From assembly GCA_025934735.1 (NCBI GenBank), contig JAICWP010000016.1, positions 1 to 64,000 of the forward strand: DNA of 64,000 nucleotides, read 5' to 3'. The notes under the pieces are model-generated. The model was not told the DNA's origin, made no database searches, and worked only from the letters and a program-made list of their open reading frames with translations. The stretch comes from Terriglobales bacterium (GTDB taxonomy: Bacteria > Acidobacteriota > Terriglobia > Terriglobales > Acidobacteriaceae). Below, in pieces: positions 1 to 6,903 of this stretch. Both the position numbers and the translations under genes were made by a program. Numbering within the stretch: the stretch's first letter is position 1; every line of letters begins with the position of its first letter.

Positions 1-81
1 CTGCTCTCAATTGCCGCCACGGTGCTAACCTTCTTCATTGCCGGTCTCCTTTATCTCTTGTGCTTGCGAGCACGTCGATAA
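1..81 (+). CDS. C-terminal end of a small membrane protein (partial)
   Basis: The first 26 codons read in frame 1 encode a hydrophobic stretch followed by a basic tail ending in LRARR and a TAA stop at 79-81. This is the pattern of a final transmembrane helix with a cytoplasmic positive end. The start lies outside the window. It heads a run of similarly small genes on the same strand, which is the main reason to believe it is coding. Confidence 0.45.
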   Translation: MLSIAATVLTFFIAGLLYLLCLRARR

Positions 82-190
82 CTTGGGAGCGTACAGCATC
101 CCGTCGGGAGACCGGCCTTCTCATCCCATCTGTTTACGCCAAAGATGCTTATTCAGTCGCCTTTGTCTGCAGTGCTACGATTGAACTCCT

Positions 191-445
191 ATGCTGGATG
201 ACCAATCGAGAAGGAAATATTCGTTGCCAATCAGCATTGCTGGTGTGGTCGTGCTCCTTGGGTCTGCGCGATTCGGAAGCACAGCAGTATTCCTGATTGG
301 CTTTCCAGCGTTGTTCATCGCATGCGGTATCGCCGCAGGGGCGCGTACCCCCTCGAAGATTCCAAATCGTGACGCACTCGTCTATGTCGGTGTCGCCATT
401 GTGGTAGTGATTGGAGTCGTGCTGTACGCCTTTCACTCACGATGA
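191..445 (+). CDS. Small three-helix membrane protein, unknown function
   Basis: 84 residues. After a short charged N-terminus (MLDDQSRRKY) there are three hydrophobic segments at about residues 11-27, 30-50 and 63-81, so it is predicted to be an inner-membrane protein with little soluble part. I do not recognise a family. It is followed after its stop by a degenerate ~40-bp repeat that leads straight into the next start codon, the arrangement seen around the other small genes here. Its isolation between repeats rather than in an operon suggests an independently acquired unit. Confidence 0.55.
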   Translation: MLDDQSRRKYSLPISIAGVVVLLGSARFGSTAVFLIGFPALFIACGIAAGARTPSKIPNRDALVYVGVAIVVVIGVVLYAFHSR

Positions 446-486
446 TTGGTGATAAATCCCCATAGCGTAAGTTACGAACTGCCGAA
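446..486 (+). repeat. Inter-gene repeat, copy A
   Basis: Fills the gap between the stop of the small membrane gene and the start codon at 487. Key blocks are GTGATAAATC near 449-458 and GCGTAAGTTACGAACTGCCG near 465-484. The same blocks recur, diverged, at 979-1022, 1363-1410, 1435-1473 and 1797-1826. Confidence 0.5.
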
Positions 487-978
487 ATGAAGCCCACTAT
501 ATACGCGATTGAATCGGCGCTTCCGCACCGCTTGTCAATCATCGCTCGCCCTCGCGGAGGCGACTGGCTGTGCGACGAAATAGACGCTCTGGCAGCGCAC
601 GGTGTTCGAGTCATTGTCTCGATGCTCACGCAGGACGAAGCATATGAGCTTGGATTATGCGAGGAGGCAAGTCACTGTGAACGCGCGGGCATCATTTTCC
701 GTGGCGTACCGCTTCAAGACCGCTCAGTCCCGTCAGACCGACAGCAGTTCCTCGATGCTGTTGAGCAGGTCGCAGCAGATGTGGAGCGTGGGGTTGCCGT
801 AGCGGTGCATTGCAGGGCCGGAATTGGGCGCTCCTCGGTATTCGCCGCCGCTGTCCTGATTCGGTTGGGGTGGAACGTTGGCCAAGCTTTTAACGCCATT
901 GAGGAGGCGCGGGGCTGCCCCGTGCCAGATACGCCTATGCAGAAAGAGTGGGTGACACAGAACATCCCAGGCGCATGA
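487..978 (+). CDS. Dual-specificity/tyrosine phosphatase-like protein
   Basis: 163 residues. The loop HCRAGIGRSS at 108-117 is the HCX5R signature of cysteine-dependent phosphatases, with nucleophile Cys109 and phosphate-binding Arg115. An acidic segment before it (LQDRSVPSD, about 77-85) can provide the general acid Asp. The size matches the compact bacterial DSP/CDC14-like group. It has no signal peptide or membrane segment, so it is probably a soluble cytoplasmic enzyme acting on a phosphoprotein, phospholipid or phosphosugar; the substrate cannot be told. It is the only recognisable enzyme in the repeat-separated array of small genes. Fold and active site look secure, the substrate is unknown. 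Confidence 0.85.
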   Translation: MKPTIYAIESALPHRLSIIARPRGGDWLCDEIDALAAHGVRVIVSMLTQDEAYELGLCEEASHCERAGIIFRGVPLQDRSVPSDRQQFLDAVEQVAADVERGVAVAVHCRAGIGRSSVFAAAVLIRLGWNVGQAFNAIEEARGCPVPDTPMQKEWVTQNIPGA

Positions 979-1022
979 TTGACGAGTGTGAAATCGTCTT
1001 CACGTAAGTGACGGTTGCCGAA
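979..1022 (+). repeat. Inter-gene repeat, copy B
   Basis: Begins at the stop codon of the phosphatase. The blocks GACGAGTGTGAAATCG and CACGTAAGTGACGG followed by TTGCCGAAG align with copies A and D. A further possible hairpin, GGCGAACA pairing with TGTTCTCGCC with two unpaired bases, lies just downstream at about 1023-1064. Confidence 0.5.
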
Positions 1023-1110
1023 GGCGAACAAATAACACAAACGCGCGCGAAAGCCTGTTCTCGCCAGTCAATCAGGGGCATAATGCAACTGGAGGCACCG
1101 TCAAGCAACG

Positions 1111-1362
1111 ATGATTCGGCCACTTCGTGTGGTAGCAGCCGGTATCATAGCCCTCATTCTATCGTTCTCGCTATTGAGGCCAGCAGCGGAGGTTTGTGCT
1201 GTTGTGATTCGCCGACATTGGCCAGAGGCTTGGTTTTCCTCATCGACCGTCTTGTACTGCGAGTTCCTTGCAGCGGTGCTTTCCCTTGCAGCCGCCGTGA
1301 CAGTTGGGCGATACACGTTCAAACGTTCTGCAGGGTCGAAACTGACAACTCGCGCAGGATAA
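1111..1362 (+). CDS. Small two-helix membrane protein, unknown function
   Basis: 83 residues with hydrophobic segments at about 7-31 and 45-66 and a basic C-terminal tail (RYTFKRSAGSK). It has no motif I recognise. Inter-gene repeats flank it on both sides. Like its neighbours it is predicted to be almost entirely membrane-embedded. Confidence 0.5.
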   Translation: MIRPLRVVAAGIIALILSFSLLRPAAEVCAVVIRRHWPEAWFSSSTVLYCEFLAAVLSLAAAVTVGRYTFKRSAGSKLTTRAG

Positions 1363-1473
1363 CTGGCGTGAAATCGACCGCTCCCGTGCTGGTTGGGCGA
1401 AGATTCTAGCAGCGGCTCACGTTAGGGCGCATAATTGCTCATAAATGGGCCTTAGTGTACGTAGCGAACCCCA
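1363..1473 (+). repeat. Inter-gene repeat, copies C1 and C2
   Basis: The 111-bp gap holds two diverged copies. The first, 1363-1410, carries GCGTGAAATCG and TTGGGCGAAG. The second, 1435-1473, carries CTCATAAATGGGCCTTAGTG and TAGCGAACCCC and abuts the next ATG. Weak symmetry (GCGTGA and GACCGC against GCGGCTCACG) allows a partly paired structure, as in integron attC sites, but canonical end boxes are not clear. Confidence 0.45.
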
Positions 1474-1782
1474 ATGGAAAATCGCAATCTCAACACCGTC
1501 ATCAGCTACGGATTCCGCTCCGCTGTTGGAGTGCACTTCGTTTGGTTAGGTGTGCTGACGTTCGGGCTGCGAAAAACGCTTGTCGGATTTCAGCACCATG
1601 TTGTTGCAGTCGTCCTCATACTCTTGATGGGCATCATTGTCATGCTGTTCGTAGCTGATATGGTGACGCGAAAGGACGACAGCCGGACGTACTCGAAGCT
1701 GGTTGATGTTGCTGTCGGCTGCGTTTGGTTCGCAATCGTCGGATTTCTCGTGATGAACTCGGTGCGTGCTGGGATGTGGTGA
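1474..1782 (+). CDS. Small membrane protein, unknown function
   Basis: 102 residues with hydrophobic stretches at about 16-34, 42-62 and 78-97. A charged loop, TRKDDSRTYSK, separates the last two. I do not recognise the family. It is the last of the small repeat-flanked genes. Downstream come repeat copy D and a GC hairpin shared with another convergent gene end in this window. Confidence 0.55.
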   Translation: MENRNLNTVISYGFRSAVGVHFVWLGVLTFGLRKTLVGFQHHVVAVVLILLMGIIVMLFVADMVTRKDDSRTYSKLVDVAVGCVWFAIVGFLVMNSVRAGMW

Positions 1783-1796
1783 CACTGCGACCAGCC

Positions 1797-1826
1797 CAAT
1801 GACGAGTGATAAATCGCCTTAGCACT
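1797..1826 (+). repeat. Inter-gene repeat, copy D
   Basis: GACGAGTGATAAATCGCCTT at 1801-1820 followed by AGCAC. It matches the left halves of copies A and B best and is cut off on the right, as if this were the outer edge of the array. Confidence 0.5.
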
Positions 1827-1895
1827 TTTCATTTCCCCCTTGGCGCAGCAGGCTTGTCTGCAAAGATGAGGCACATAGGGCTGTAGAAAGTTAGA

Positions 1896-1920
1896 GCGTG
1901 GGCGGGGGCGCCCGCGCCAC
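1896..1920. repeat. GC hairpin at a convergent gene end
   Basis: GGCGGGGGCGCCCGCGCCAC holds a GCGGG/CCCGC stem. It lies between convergent genes (ends at 1782 and 1999). A closely similar motif, ending CCGCCCGCGCCAGAAG, lies at 5545-5570 between another convergent pair, so this looks like a dispersed element that may serve as a bidirectional terminator. It has no downstream T-run. Confidence 0.45.
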
Positions 1921-1947
1921 AAAGAAGGTTTTAGTACTTGATATTCG

Positions 1948-1995
1948 AAACCTTCCAACCTTGAAGCGCTGCAACCTTGAAACCTTGAAACCTTC
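1948..1995. repeat. Short tandem repeat of an AACCTTGA unit
   Basis: CCTTCCAACCTTGAAG is followed a few bases later by three near-tandem units of AACCTTGA ending in CCTTC. It lies just beyond the 3' end of ligD. Such 7-9 bp repeats are usually polymorphic between strains. Confidence 0.6.
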
Positions 1996-1998
1996 TTT

Positions 1999-3906
1999 CT
2001 ATCCCCCGACCACGTTCTCCTCCCGCACGGGCCGCTCGAAGACGCACTCCCGGGGCGATTTGTCCGCTCGCAAGCCCTGGTAGACGGGGGCGCGCATCTT
2101 GACTCCGCCGCCGTTGGTTTCGTGGGTCCACTCGCTGAATTTTATTTCCGCTACCAGTTCGGGTTTCACCCAGTGGGTGCGGCGCGTGCTCTCCACCTTG
2201 GTGACGAAGGGATTCTTGTCGGTCTTGAGCTTCTGCAGGCGCCGCCACATATCTTCGTGAGTTGATTCGGTGAAGCCGCTTCCGGCCTGGCCTACATGCA
2301 GCAGGCGGCCCTTGTCGTCATAAAGGCCGAGCACGATGGAACCAAAATGCTCACGGCTGCCGCGGGGGTCGGTGTAGCCGCCGATTACGCACTCCTGGCG
2401 GCGCGTGATCTTCATCTTCAGCCACTCGCGGCTGCGCTTCTGCTCGTAGCAGCTGTTGCGGCGCTTGGCCACGATACCTTCCAGCCCTTGCTGTTTGGCC
2501 GCCTCGTACAAAGCGGTGCCTTGCTCCAGGTGGTGGTCGGAGTAGCGCACCAGTGCGCTCCCGGCAATGATTCCGGCCAGCAATTCCTTGCGTTTCTCCA
2601 GGTCCACACGGCTCAGGTCGTAGCCGTCGAGGTATAGCAGATCGAAAACGTAGTAGGCGATGGGGACGCTGCGGTCGGAGGCTTTCACGCGGCGACCGCT
2701 GCCGCTGATGCCGGTGCGCTGCTGCATCAGGCTAAAGGACGGGTGCCCGGCCTCATCGAGGGCCACGATTTCACCATCCAGAATGGCGGTGCGGGCGCGC
2801 ACGTACTCGGGCAAGTCGCGCAGCTCGGGGTACTGGCTGGTCATCTCGTTCTGGTTGCGCGACACCAGGCGAGCCTTGCCGTCATCCAGAAACGCTACCG
2901 AGCGGTAGCCGTCCCACTTGATCTCGAATAGCCAGTCGGCATTGTCAAAGGGCTTGTCCACCAGCGTGGCCAGCATGGGGTGGATGGTGGAAGGGATGGG
3001 CGCCTTGCGGGCTCCGGGAGTTTTCTCCAAAATCTTCAACGCAGAGGACGCGGAGGAAACATTTAATGCGGAGCGCGCAGAGGAATTGCTTCGTTTTTTT
3101 GATTTGCTGGGGACCTCAGCGGGCGCGACCTGAACATTTTCAGCGTGAGATTTATTTCTTGCCTTTTGCTTTTCCCCTACGGCCTCTGGGTTGCTCTTTG
3201 CTTTTTTTTTATCGGCTTTGGCAATGGCTCCGGCCAGCCACGTTTTACCCGCGGGCTTCGCTGCCGGGCGGCTGCTCGTCCACTCATTCGAGCCTTCGTC
3301 GCCGGCAATTTGGTTGAGCGTGCGGCGGGTGAGCACGGAGTAGTCGTACTGGTTGATGTCGTAACCGGGCGCGACCTGATCGTCGCGGTGCTTGATGAGC
3401 AGCCACTCCGTGCCCTTGCTGCCGGGGCGGCGCGAGCGCATGCGCGCCAGCACGAACGAGCCTTTCAGCTTTTCGCCGCGCAGGATGAATTTCAGGTCGC
3501 CCTTGGCCAGCATGGCGTGCGCGTCACCTTGCGGCTCCCACGTGCCCACATCCCAAACCATCACCGTGCCGGCGCCGTAGTTGCCGGGCGGAATGATGCC
3601 TTCGAAATCGAAGTAAGAAACAGGGTGGTCTTCCACCTGCATGGCCAGGCGCTTGTCGGCGGGGTCGAGCGATGGTCCCTTGGGCACCGCCCATGACTTC
3701 AGCACGCCATCCATTTCCAGGCGGAAATCATAGTGCAGGTGGGAGGCGTGGTGCTTCTGCACCACGAATCGGGTTCCCGCCTTTTTTGCTACTTTCGGAG
3801 GCGGCTCCGGCGTTTTTTCGAAGCGCCGCTTGCGTTTGTATTCTTCTAGCGCCATGCGGATTTTAGATGCGTGCGGTAGTAAGGAGTCATTGGTCAGGGT
3901 CGCCAA
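1999..3906 (-). CDS. ligD: ATP-dependent DNA ligase D, phosphoesterase and ligase domains only
   Basis: 635 residues. Residues about 46-170 are the 3'-phosphoesterase domain, with [13 protein letters not shown] at 52-64, [12 protein letters not shown] and PPGNYGAG. Residues about 305-500 are the adenylation domain, with FEIKWDG placing the adenylated lysine at Lys330, and EGIVAKR at 476-482. The rest is the OB fold. The usual N- or C-terminal primase/polymerase domain is absent, so for non-homologous end joining with Ku the polymerase must be encoded elsewhere; no ku gene is in this window. Residues about 220-300 are a Lys/Ala/Ser-rich linker, of which 274-290 is encoded by a dispersed repeat. 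A second Met at residue 18 is an alternative start. Confidence 0.95.
   Translation of the reverse strand: MATLTNDSLLPHASKIRMALEEYKRKRRFEKTPEPPPKVAKKAGTRFVVQKHHASHLHYDFRLEMDGVLKSWAVPKGPSLDPADKRLAMQVEDHPVSYFDFEGIIPPGNYGAGTVMVWDVGTWEPQGDAHAMLAKGDLKFILRGEKLKGSFVLARMRSRRPGSKGTEWLLIKHRDDQVAPGYDINQYDYSVLTRRTLNQIAGDEGSNEWTSSRPAAKPAGKTWLAGAIAKADKKKAKSNPEAVGEKQKARNKSHAENVQVAPAEVPSKSKKRSNSSARSALNVSSASSALKILEKTPGARKAPIPSTIHPMLATLVDKPFDNADWLFEIKWDGYRSVAFLDDGKARLVSRNQNEMTSQYPELRDLPEYVRARTAILDGEIVALDEAGHPSFSLMQQRTGISGSGRRVKASDRSVPIAYYVFDLLYLDGYDLSRVDLEKRKELLAGIIAGSALVRYSDHHLEQGTALYEAAKQQGLEGIVAKRRNSCYEQKRSREWLKMKITRRQECVIGGYTDPRGSREHFGSIVLGLYDDKGRLLHVGQAGSGFTESTHEDMWRRLQKLKTDKNPFVTKVESTRRTHWVKPELVAEIKFSEWTHETNGGGVKMRAPVYQGLRADKSPRECVFERPVREENVVGG
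3034..3090. repeat. MITE-like AACGCAGAGGACGCGGAG element inside ligD
   Basis: The plus strand reads CTTCAACGCAGAGGACGCGG, then a second diverged arm, TTTAATGCGGAGCGCGCAGA. The first arm is almost identical to the left arm of the element at 13757. It is in frame with ligD and supplies linker residues 274-290 ([17 protein letters not shown]). Confidence 0.65.
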
Positions 3907-4095
3907 TGGTGAGCCGCCGCCTGATCGTCGGTGACAAATCCTATCTTAGAAACGTGAGGAAGTCAGCTTGGTGGGGCCGATAAAAGCCGGAAACCGAATG
4001 GACACCCACTTAAAGGGCGTCAGCAGCCAGTCTGTGCGGGCGGGCCAAGCGATGTTGCTGGCTCCCGACTCCCGGCTGCTGGCTCCTACTTGCGC

Positions 4096-4422
4096 TTACG
4101 CCGCCGCTCTGCCCGCGGCGATGCGGTGAGCCGTGGAATCTTCCACGTTGTAGGTTTCGACCTTGGGCGAGCTCTTCAGAGAGGCCTTGAGTATGTCCTG
4201 AACCTTCGGAAAGGTTTCGCGATGATAGCGCTCAGCATCTTCCCGGGTCTTCCAGAAGCTGATAGCCACCATGCGCTCAGGTTCGTGCTCCGAGGCCAGG
4301 GTGATTTCATCCACGAACCCAGGCTGCTTCTGCAGCAGGGGCAGGACTTCATTGCGTAGCCGCTGCTGAATTTCGTCCTTCTTGTCCGGTTTGACCGTGC
4401 ATTCCACGATTCTCGTAAACAT
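4096..4422 (-). CDS. Antibiotic biosynthesis monooxygenase (ABM) family protein
   Basis: 108 residues. The N-terminus MFTRIVECTVKPDKKDEIQ and the central PGFVDEITLASE and MVAISFWKTREDAERYH form the ferredoxin-like alpha/beta barrel typical of the ABM/DUF small-monooxygenase family (YgiN, HmoA-like). Members act as dimers on quinones or haem or have no known substrate, so the exact reaction is open. No haem-binding residue can be assigned confidently. It is a single gene, divergent from the secreted protein at 4626. The C-terminal AAGRAAA tail is variable. Confidence 0.8.
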   Translation of the reverse strand: MFTRIVECTVKPDKKDEIQQRLRNEVLPLLQKQPGFVDEITLASEHEPERMVAISFWKTREDAERYHRETFPKVQDILKASLKSSPKVETYNVEDSTAHRIAAGRAAA

Positions 4423-4625
4423 AAAGTGTTCTCCTTTCGAGATGTTGAATGGGTGTCTGGTCCGGCCCGCCGAGGAATCGGCCCACGATCAGCCCGAACG
4501 GCGGGGAAGGTTGGTTGCCGTTGGTGATTAGGAAGCGACTCGCACATTATAACGCCGGGAGCAGAGAGAGCAACACTGGAGTGCCATACCGAACTCGCGC
4601 CCGATTTTTTGATTACAATCTTGCC

Positions 4626-5072
4626 ATGTTGCGGCGCAACCTGATTGCGGCAGTTTTGGCCGTCACACTGGCCTGGCCGGCGCTGGCGGCCGGCGCCCCC
4701 GAGCCGGAGGAATTCAACAACGATGTGGCCTCCCGGCTGCTGCAGCAGGTGACGCAAGGGTTCATCACCAACAACCAGGGGCAGGTGCTGGCCGCTTTCG
4801 ATGCGGCGCGCATGAAGAATTACACGCAGCTCCGCGATGATATTGTCACGCTGTTTGCCAGATACGAGAGTTTTCGTGCTGCCTACCGCCTGCGGCAATC
4901 CTGGCCACAAGGGCAGCACGGCGTGGTCATCGTCGAGTTTGAGCTGGAAGGGACGCCCCTGAATGAGGGGGCGCTGCCCTTCCGGCGCAGCGCGCAACTT
5001 CGCTTCGAATTCGAGCGCGGCCGAAAAGGCTGGAGAATTGTGGACGTGGCGCCCCGGAGATTCTTCTCCTGA
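4626..5072 (+). CDS. Small secreted protein, possible NTF2-like fold
   Basis: 148 residues from the ATG at 4626, chosen because it begins a clean signal peptide (MLRRNLIAAVLAVTLAWPALAAGA, cleavage after about residue 22). An upstream in-frame ATG at 4449 would bury this peptide. The mature part has an alpha-helical start (LLQQVTQGFITNNQGQVLAAFD) followed by beta strands, which resembles a SnoaL/NTF2-type layout, though this is only an impression. It ends 2 bp before the Nudix gene, so the two are probably co-transcribed. Function unknown. Confidence 0.75.
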   Translation: MLRRNLIAAVLAVTLAWPALAAGAPEPEEFNNDVASRLLQQVTQGFITNNQGQVLAAFDAARMKNYTQLRDDIVTLFARYESFRAAYRLRQSWPQGQHGVVIVEFELEGTPLNEGALPFRRSAQLRFEFERGRKGWRIVDVAPRRFFS

Positions 5073-5074
5073 GC

Positions 5075-5518
5075 ATGAAACGCGACTATCCTGACCGGCC
5101 GTTGATCGGCGTCGGCGCGGTTATCGTGTCCAGAAACCGCGTGGTGGTGGCGCGCCGCGGTCACGAGCCGTTGAAAGGAGAGTGGTCTATTCCCGGCGGC
5201 GTGCTGGAAATCGGCGAAACGCTGCGCGCGGGTGCCGCGCGGGAGGCTCTTGAGGAAACCGGGCTGGTGGTCGAGGCCGGAGAGGTGCTGGAGGTACTGG
5301 ACCGCATCGTGCGCGACACCCAGGGGCGCGTGCAGTTTCATTATGTGCTGGTGGATTTCCTGTGCCGGCCGGTCGGGGGCGAGCTGCGTGCCGGCGGTGA
5401 CGCCGAAGATGTCCGCTGGCTTACGGCCAGCGAACTTGAGACTTTCCCCATCGCGGATTCCGCCGCCGCCGTGCTGCGCAAGGGGCTGGACCGTGCGATC
5501 AGTGCATCACTGAACTAG
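5075..5518 (+). CDS. Nudix hydrolase
   Basis: 147 residues with a complete Nudix box: Gly42, five residues, Glu48, seven residues, then REALEETGL at 56-64, which binds the catalytic Mg2+. The WSIPGG before it and VQFHYVLVDFLC after it match the ADP-ribose pyrophosphatase/MutT-like subgroup. It hydrolyses a nucleoside diphosphate linked to another moiety; the substrate cannot be read from the sequence. It follows the secreted-protein gene with a 2-bp gap, so translation is likely coupled. Confidence 0.92.
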   Translation: MKRDYPDRPLIGVGAVIVSRNRVVVARRGHEPLKGEWSIPGGVLEIGETLRAGAAREALEETGLVVEAGEVLEVLDRIVRDTQGRVQFHYVLVDFLCRPVGGELRAGGDAEDVRWLTASELETFPIADSAAAVLRKGLDRAISASLN

Positions 5519-5544
5519 TTATTTCCCTTAATCTTGATTCGCAA

Positions 5545-5570
5545 GGCGGGCGAGGCCGCCCGCGCCAGAA
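5545..5570. terminator. GC hairpin between convergent genes
   Basis: A GCGGGC/GCCCGC stem with a 6-base loop, spanning GGCGGGCGAGGCCGCCCGCG. It sits between the Nudix stop (5518) and the lipoprotein stop (5579), which converge. It shares its GGCGGG...CCCGCGCCA core with the element at 1896. A role as a bidirectional terminator is inferred from position. Confidence 0.45.
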
Positions 5571-5578
5571 GATTCCCG

Positions 5579-5926
5579 CTATTTGCGGGGCTTGGTTTCT
5601 CGCAGCACGTTGGAGAAGCTCTTGCCGCCGAAGCTGGCGGTTTGCACCAACTGCCCGGTGACGGCCACGGTAGTGCCCTGGCCAGGCACACCGTAGTTCT
5701 CGCTCAGCACCCACATGGAGCCGGTGCCGTCATTCACCTGGAACATGCCCATGCCCATGACCCCGTAGGAATTGGTTACCTTGCCGCCCACGGTGATCTG
5801 CTTGTTCATGTACTTGCCGGGATCTTTCTGAATATCGGCGATCTTCAGGCTGGGCGGGCAGCCCGCCAGCAGCAGCATGGAAGCCAGGATGGCGGCAACA
5901 GCCAGGGCGGCATTCTTCTTCTGCAT
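5579..5926 (-). CDS. Small lipoprotein with an OB-fold-like domain
   Basis: 115 residues. The N-terminus MQKKNAALAVAAILASMLLL ends in the lipobox LAGC, so it should be lipidated at Cys22. The remainder (IQKDPGKYMNKQITVGGKV, FQVNDGTGSMWVLS, VAVTGQLVQ) has the strand pattern and the G-KV / D-GTG-W spacing of small OB-fold proteins of the tRNA_anti-like/YgiW type. A nucleic-acid role is not implied for a periplasmic lipoprotein. It is a single gene, convergent with the Nudix gene. Confidence 0.75.
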   Translation of the reverse strand: MQKKNAALAVAAILASMLLLAGCPPSLKIADIQKDPGKYMNKQITVGGKVTNSYGVMGMGMFQVNDGTGSMWVLSENYGVPGQGTTVAVTGQLVQTASFGGKSFSNVLRETKPRK

Positions 5927-6047
5927 GGTTCAATCCTCTTCAAATATGAGGGCGGAGCTAGCGCATGTTAGCACAGCCCCGCGCCCCGCTGTGGGCGCTG
6001 GCAAGGTCGGTAGTGTCCTAATACGACCCTACCCCGGGGGTCCCCGG

Positions 6048-6067
6048 CCCGTGACTAAAGTCATGGG
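6048..6067. promoter_or_regulatory. Inverted repeat upstream of the NO-stress pair
   Basis: CCCGTGACTAAAGTCATGGG is an almost perfect palindrome (TGACT-AA-AGTCA, extended by CCC/GGG). It lies 47 bp before the RIC start. It could be a regulator site, or a diverged member of the GGCTAAAGCC hairpin family seen at 11321, whose TAAA centre it shares. The second reading is at least as likely. Confidence 0.4.
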
Positions 6068-6114
6068 CAAGCCGCGTCCCATTGTCTAGGCTGATCCGTG
6101 AGGTGGCATCAATC

Positions 6115-6837
6115 ATGAATGTTGATCTGAACAAGACGGTGCGAGATCTGGCAGTGGAGAATCCCGCCGCGACCCGGGTTTTTGAGAAATTTGGCATTGA
6201 TTATTGCTGCGGCGGAGGCAAATCGCTGCGCGAGGCGTGCGCGGCTGCCAATGTCGCTCCCGACAAGCTGCTGGATTTGCTACAGACGGCAGGCCAAGGC
6301 AAGAGCACGAACGGCAACAAGGATTGGAAATCGGAGCCGCTCTCCGACTTGATTGATCATATTGTGGAGACTCACCACGCCTACACCCGCGAAGAACTCG
6401 ATCGCCTGGACCCGCTGCTGGCCAAGGTGTGCTCAGTCCACGGACAGCGCCATCCCGAACTGCTGCGGATTCAGCAGTTGTTCGGCGGACTCTCGCAGGA
6501 GCTGACCATGCACATGATGAAGGAGGAACAGGTGCTGTTCCCCTATGTCCGGCGTATGGAAGAGGCGGTGCTGGAGCGCCGCACTATTATCCCGGCCATG
6601 TTCGGCACGGTGCGGAACCCGGTGCAGATGATGATCCACGAGCACGATTCTGCCGGACAGGCGCTGCACGAGATGCGCGAAGTGAGCGCCGGCTACACCG
6701 CTCCCAAGGATGGCTGCGTTAGCTTCCAGACACTTTACCGGGCACTCGACGAGTTCGAGCGCGACCTGCACCAGCACATCCACCTGGAGAACAACATTCT
6801 GTTTCCGCGGGCGGTGGAGATGGAGCAGAACCGCTAG
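6115..6837 (+). CDS. ric: RIC-family iron-sulfur cluster repair di-iron protein
   Basis: 240 residues from the ATG at 6115, which gives the standard N-terminus MNVDLNKTVRDLAVENP; an in-frame start 33 bp upstream adds nothing conserved. The ScdA_N domain carries the conserved Cys31-Cys32 in YCCGGGKSL. The remainder is a hemerythrin-like four-helix domain with His/Glu ligands in THHAYTREE, HPELL, HMMKEEQVLFP, HEHD and HQHIHLENNILFP, forming the di-iron centre. The family (RIC, YtfE, ScdA, NorA) repairs Fe-S clusters damaged by NO or oxidants. It lies 66 bp upstream of nnrS, another NO-stress gene, so an NO-inducible operon is likely. Confidence 0.93.
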   Translation: MNVDLNKTVRDLAVENPAATRVFEKFGIDYCCGGGKSLREACAAANVAPDKLLDLLQTAGQGKSTNGNKDWKSEPLSDLIDHIVETHHAYTREELDRLDPLLAKVCSVHGQRHPELLRIQQLFGGLSQELTMHMMKEEQVLFPYVRRMEEAVLERRTIIPAMFGTVRNPVQMMIHEHDSAGQALHEMREVSAGYTAPKDGCVSFQTLYRALDEFERDLHQHIHLENNILFPRAVEMEQNR

Positions 6838-6903
6838 TAGCCGCGGGGCGATGCAGACGCGATCCCGCGGACTGAACCCCGATCCGGATGACTACTTGTC
6901 CAA

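Noticed and set aside
1023-1064. True attC integron site
   Set aside because: The GGCGAACA/TGTTCTCGCC pairing is suggestive, but the required RYYYAAC and GTTRRRY end boxes are absent, so it is only noted in the repeat feature.
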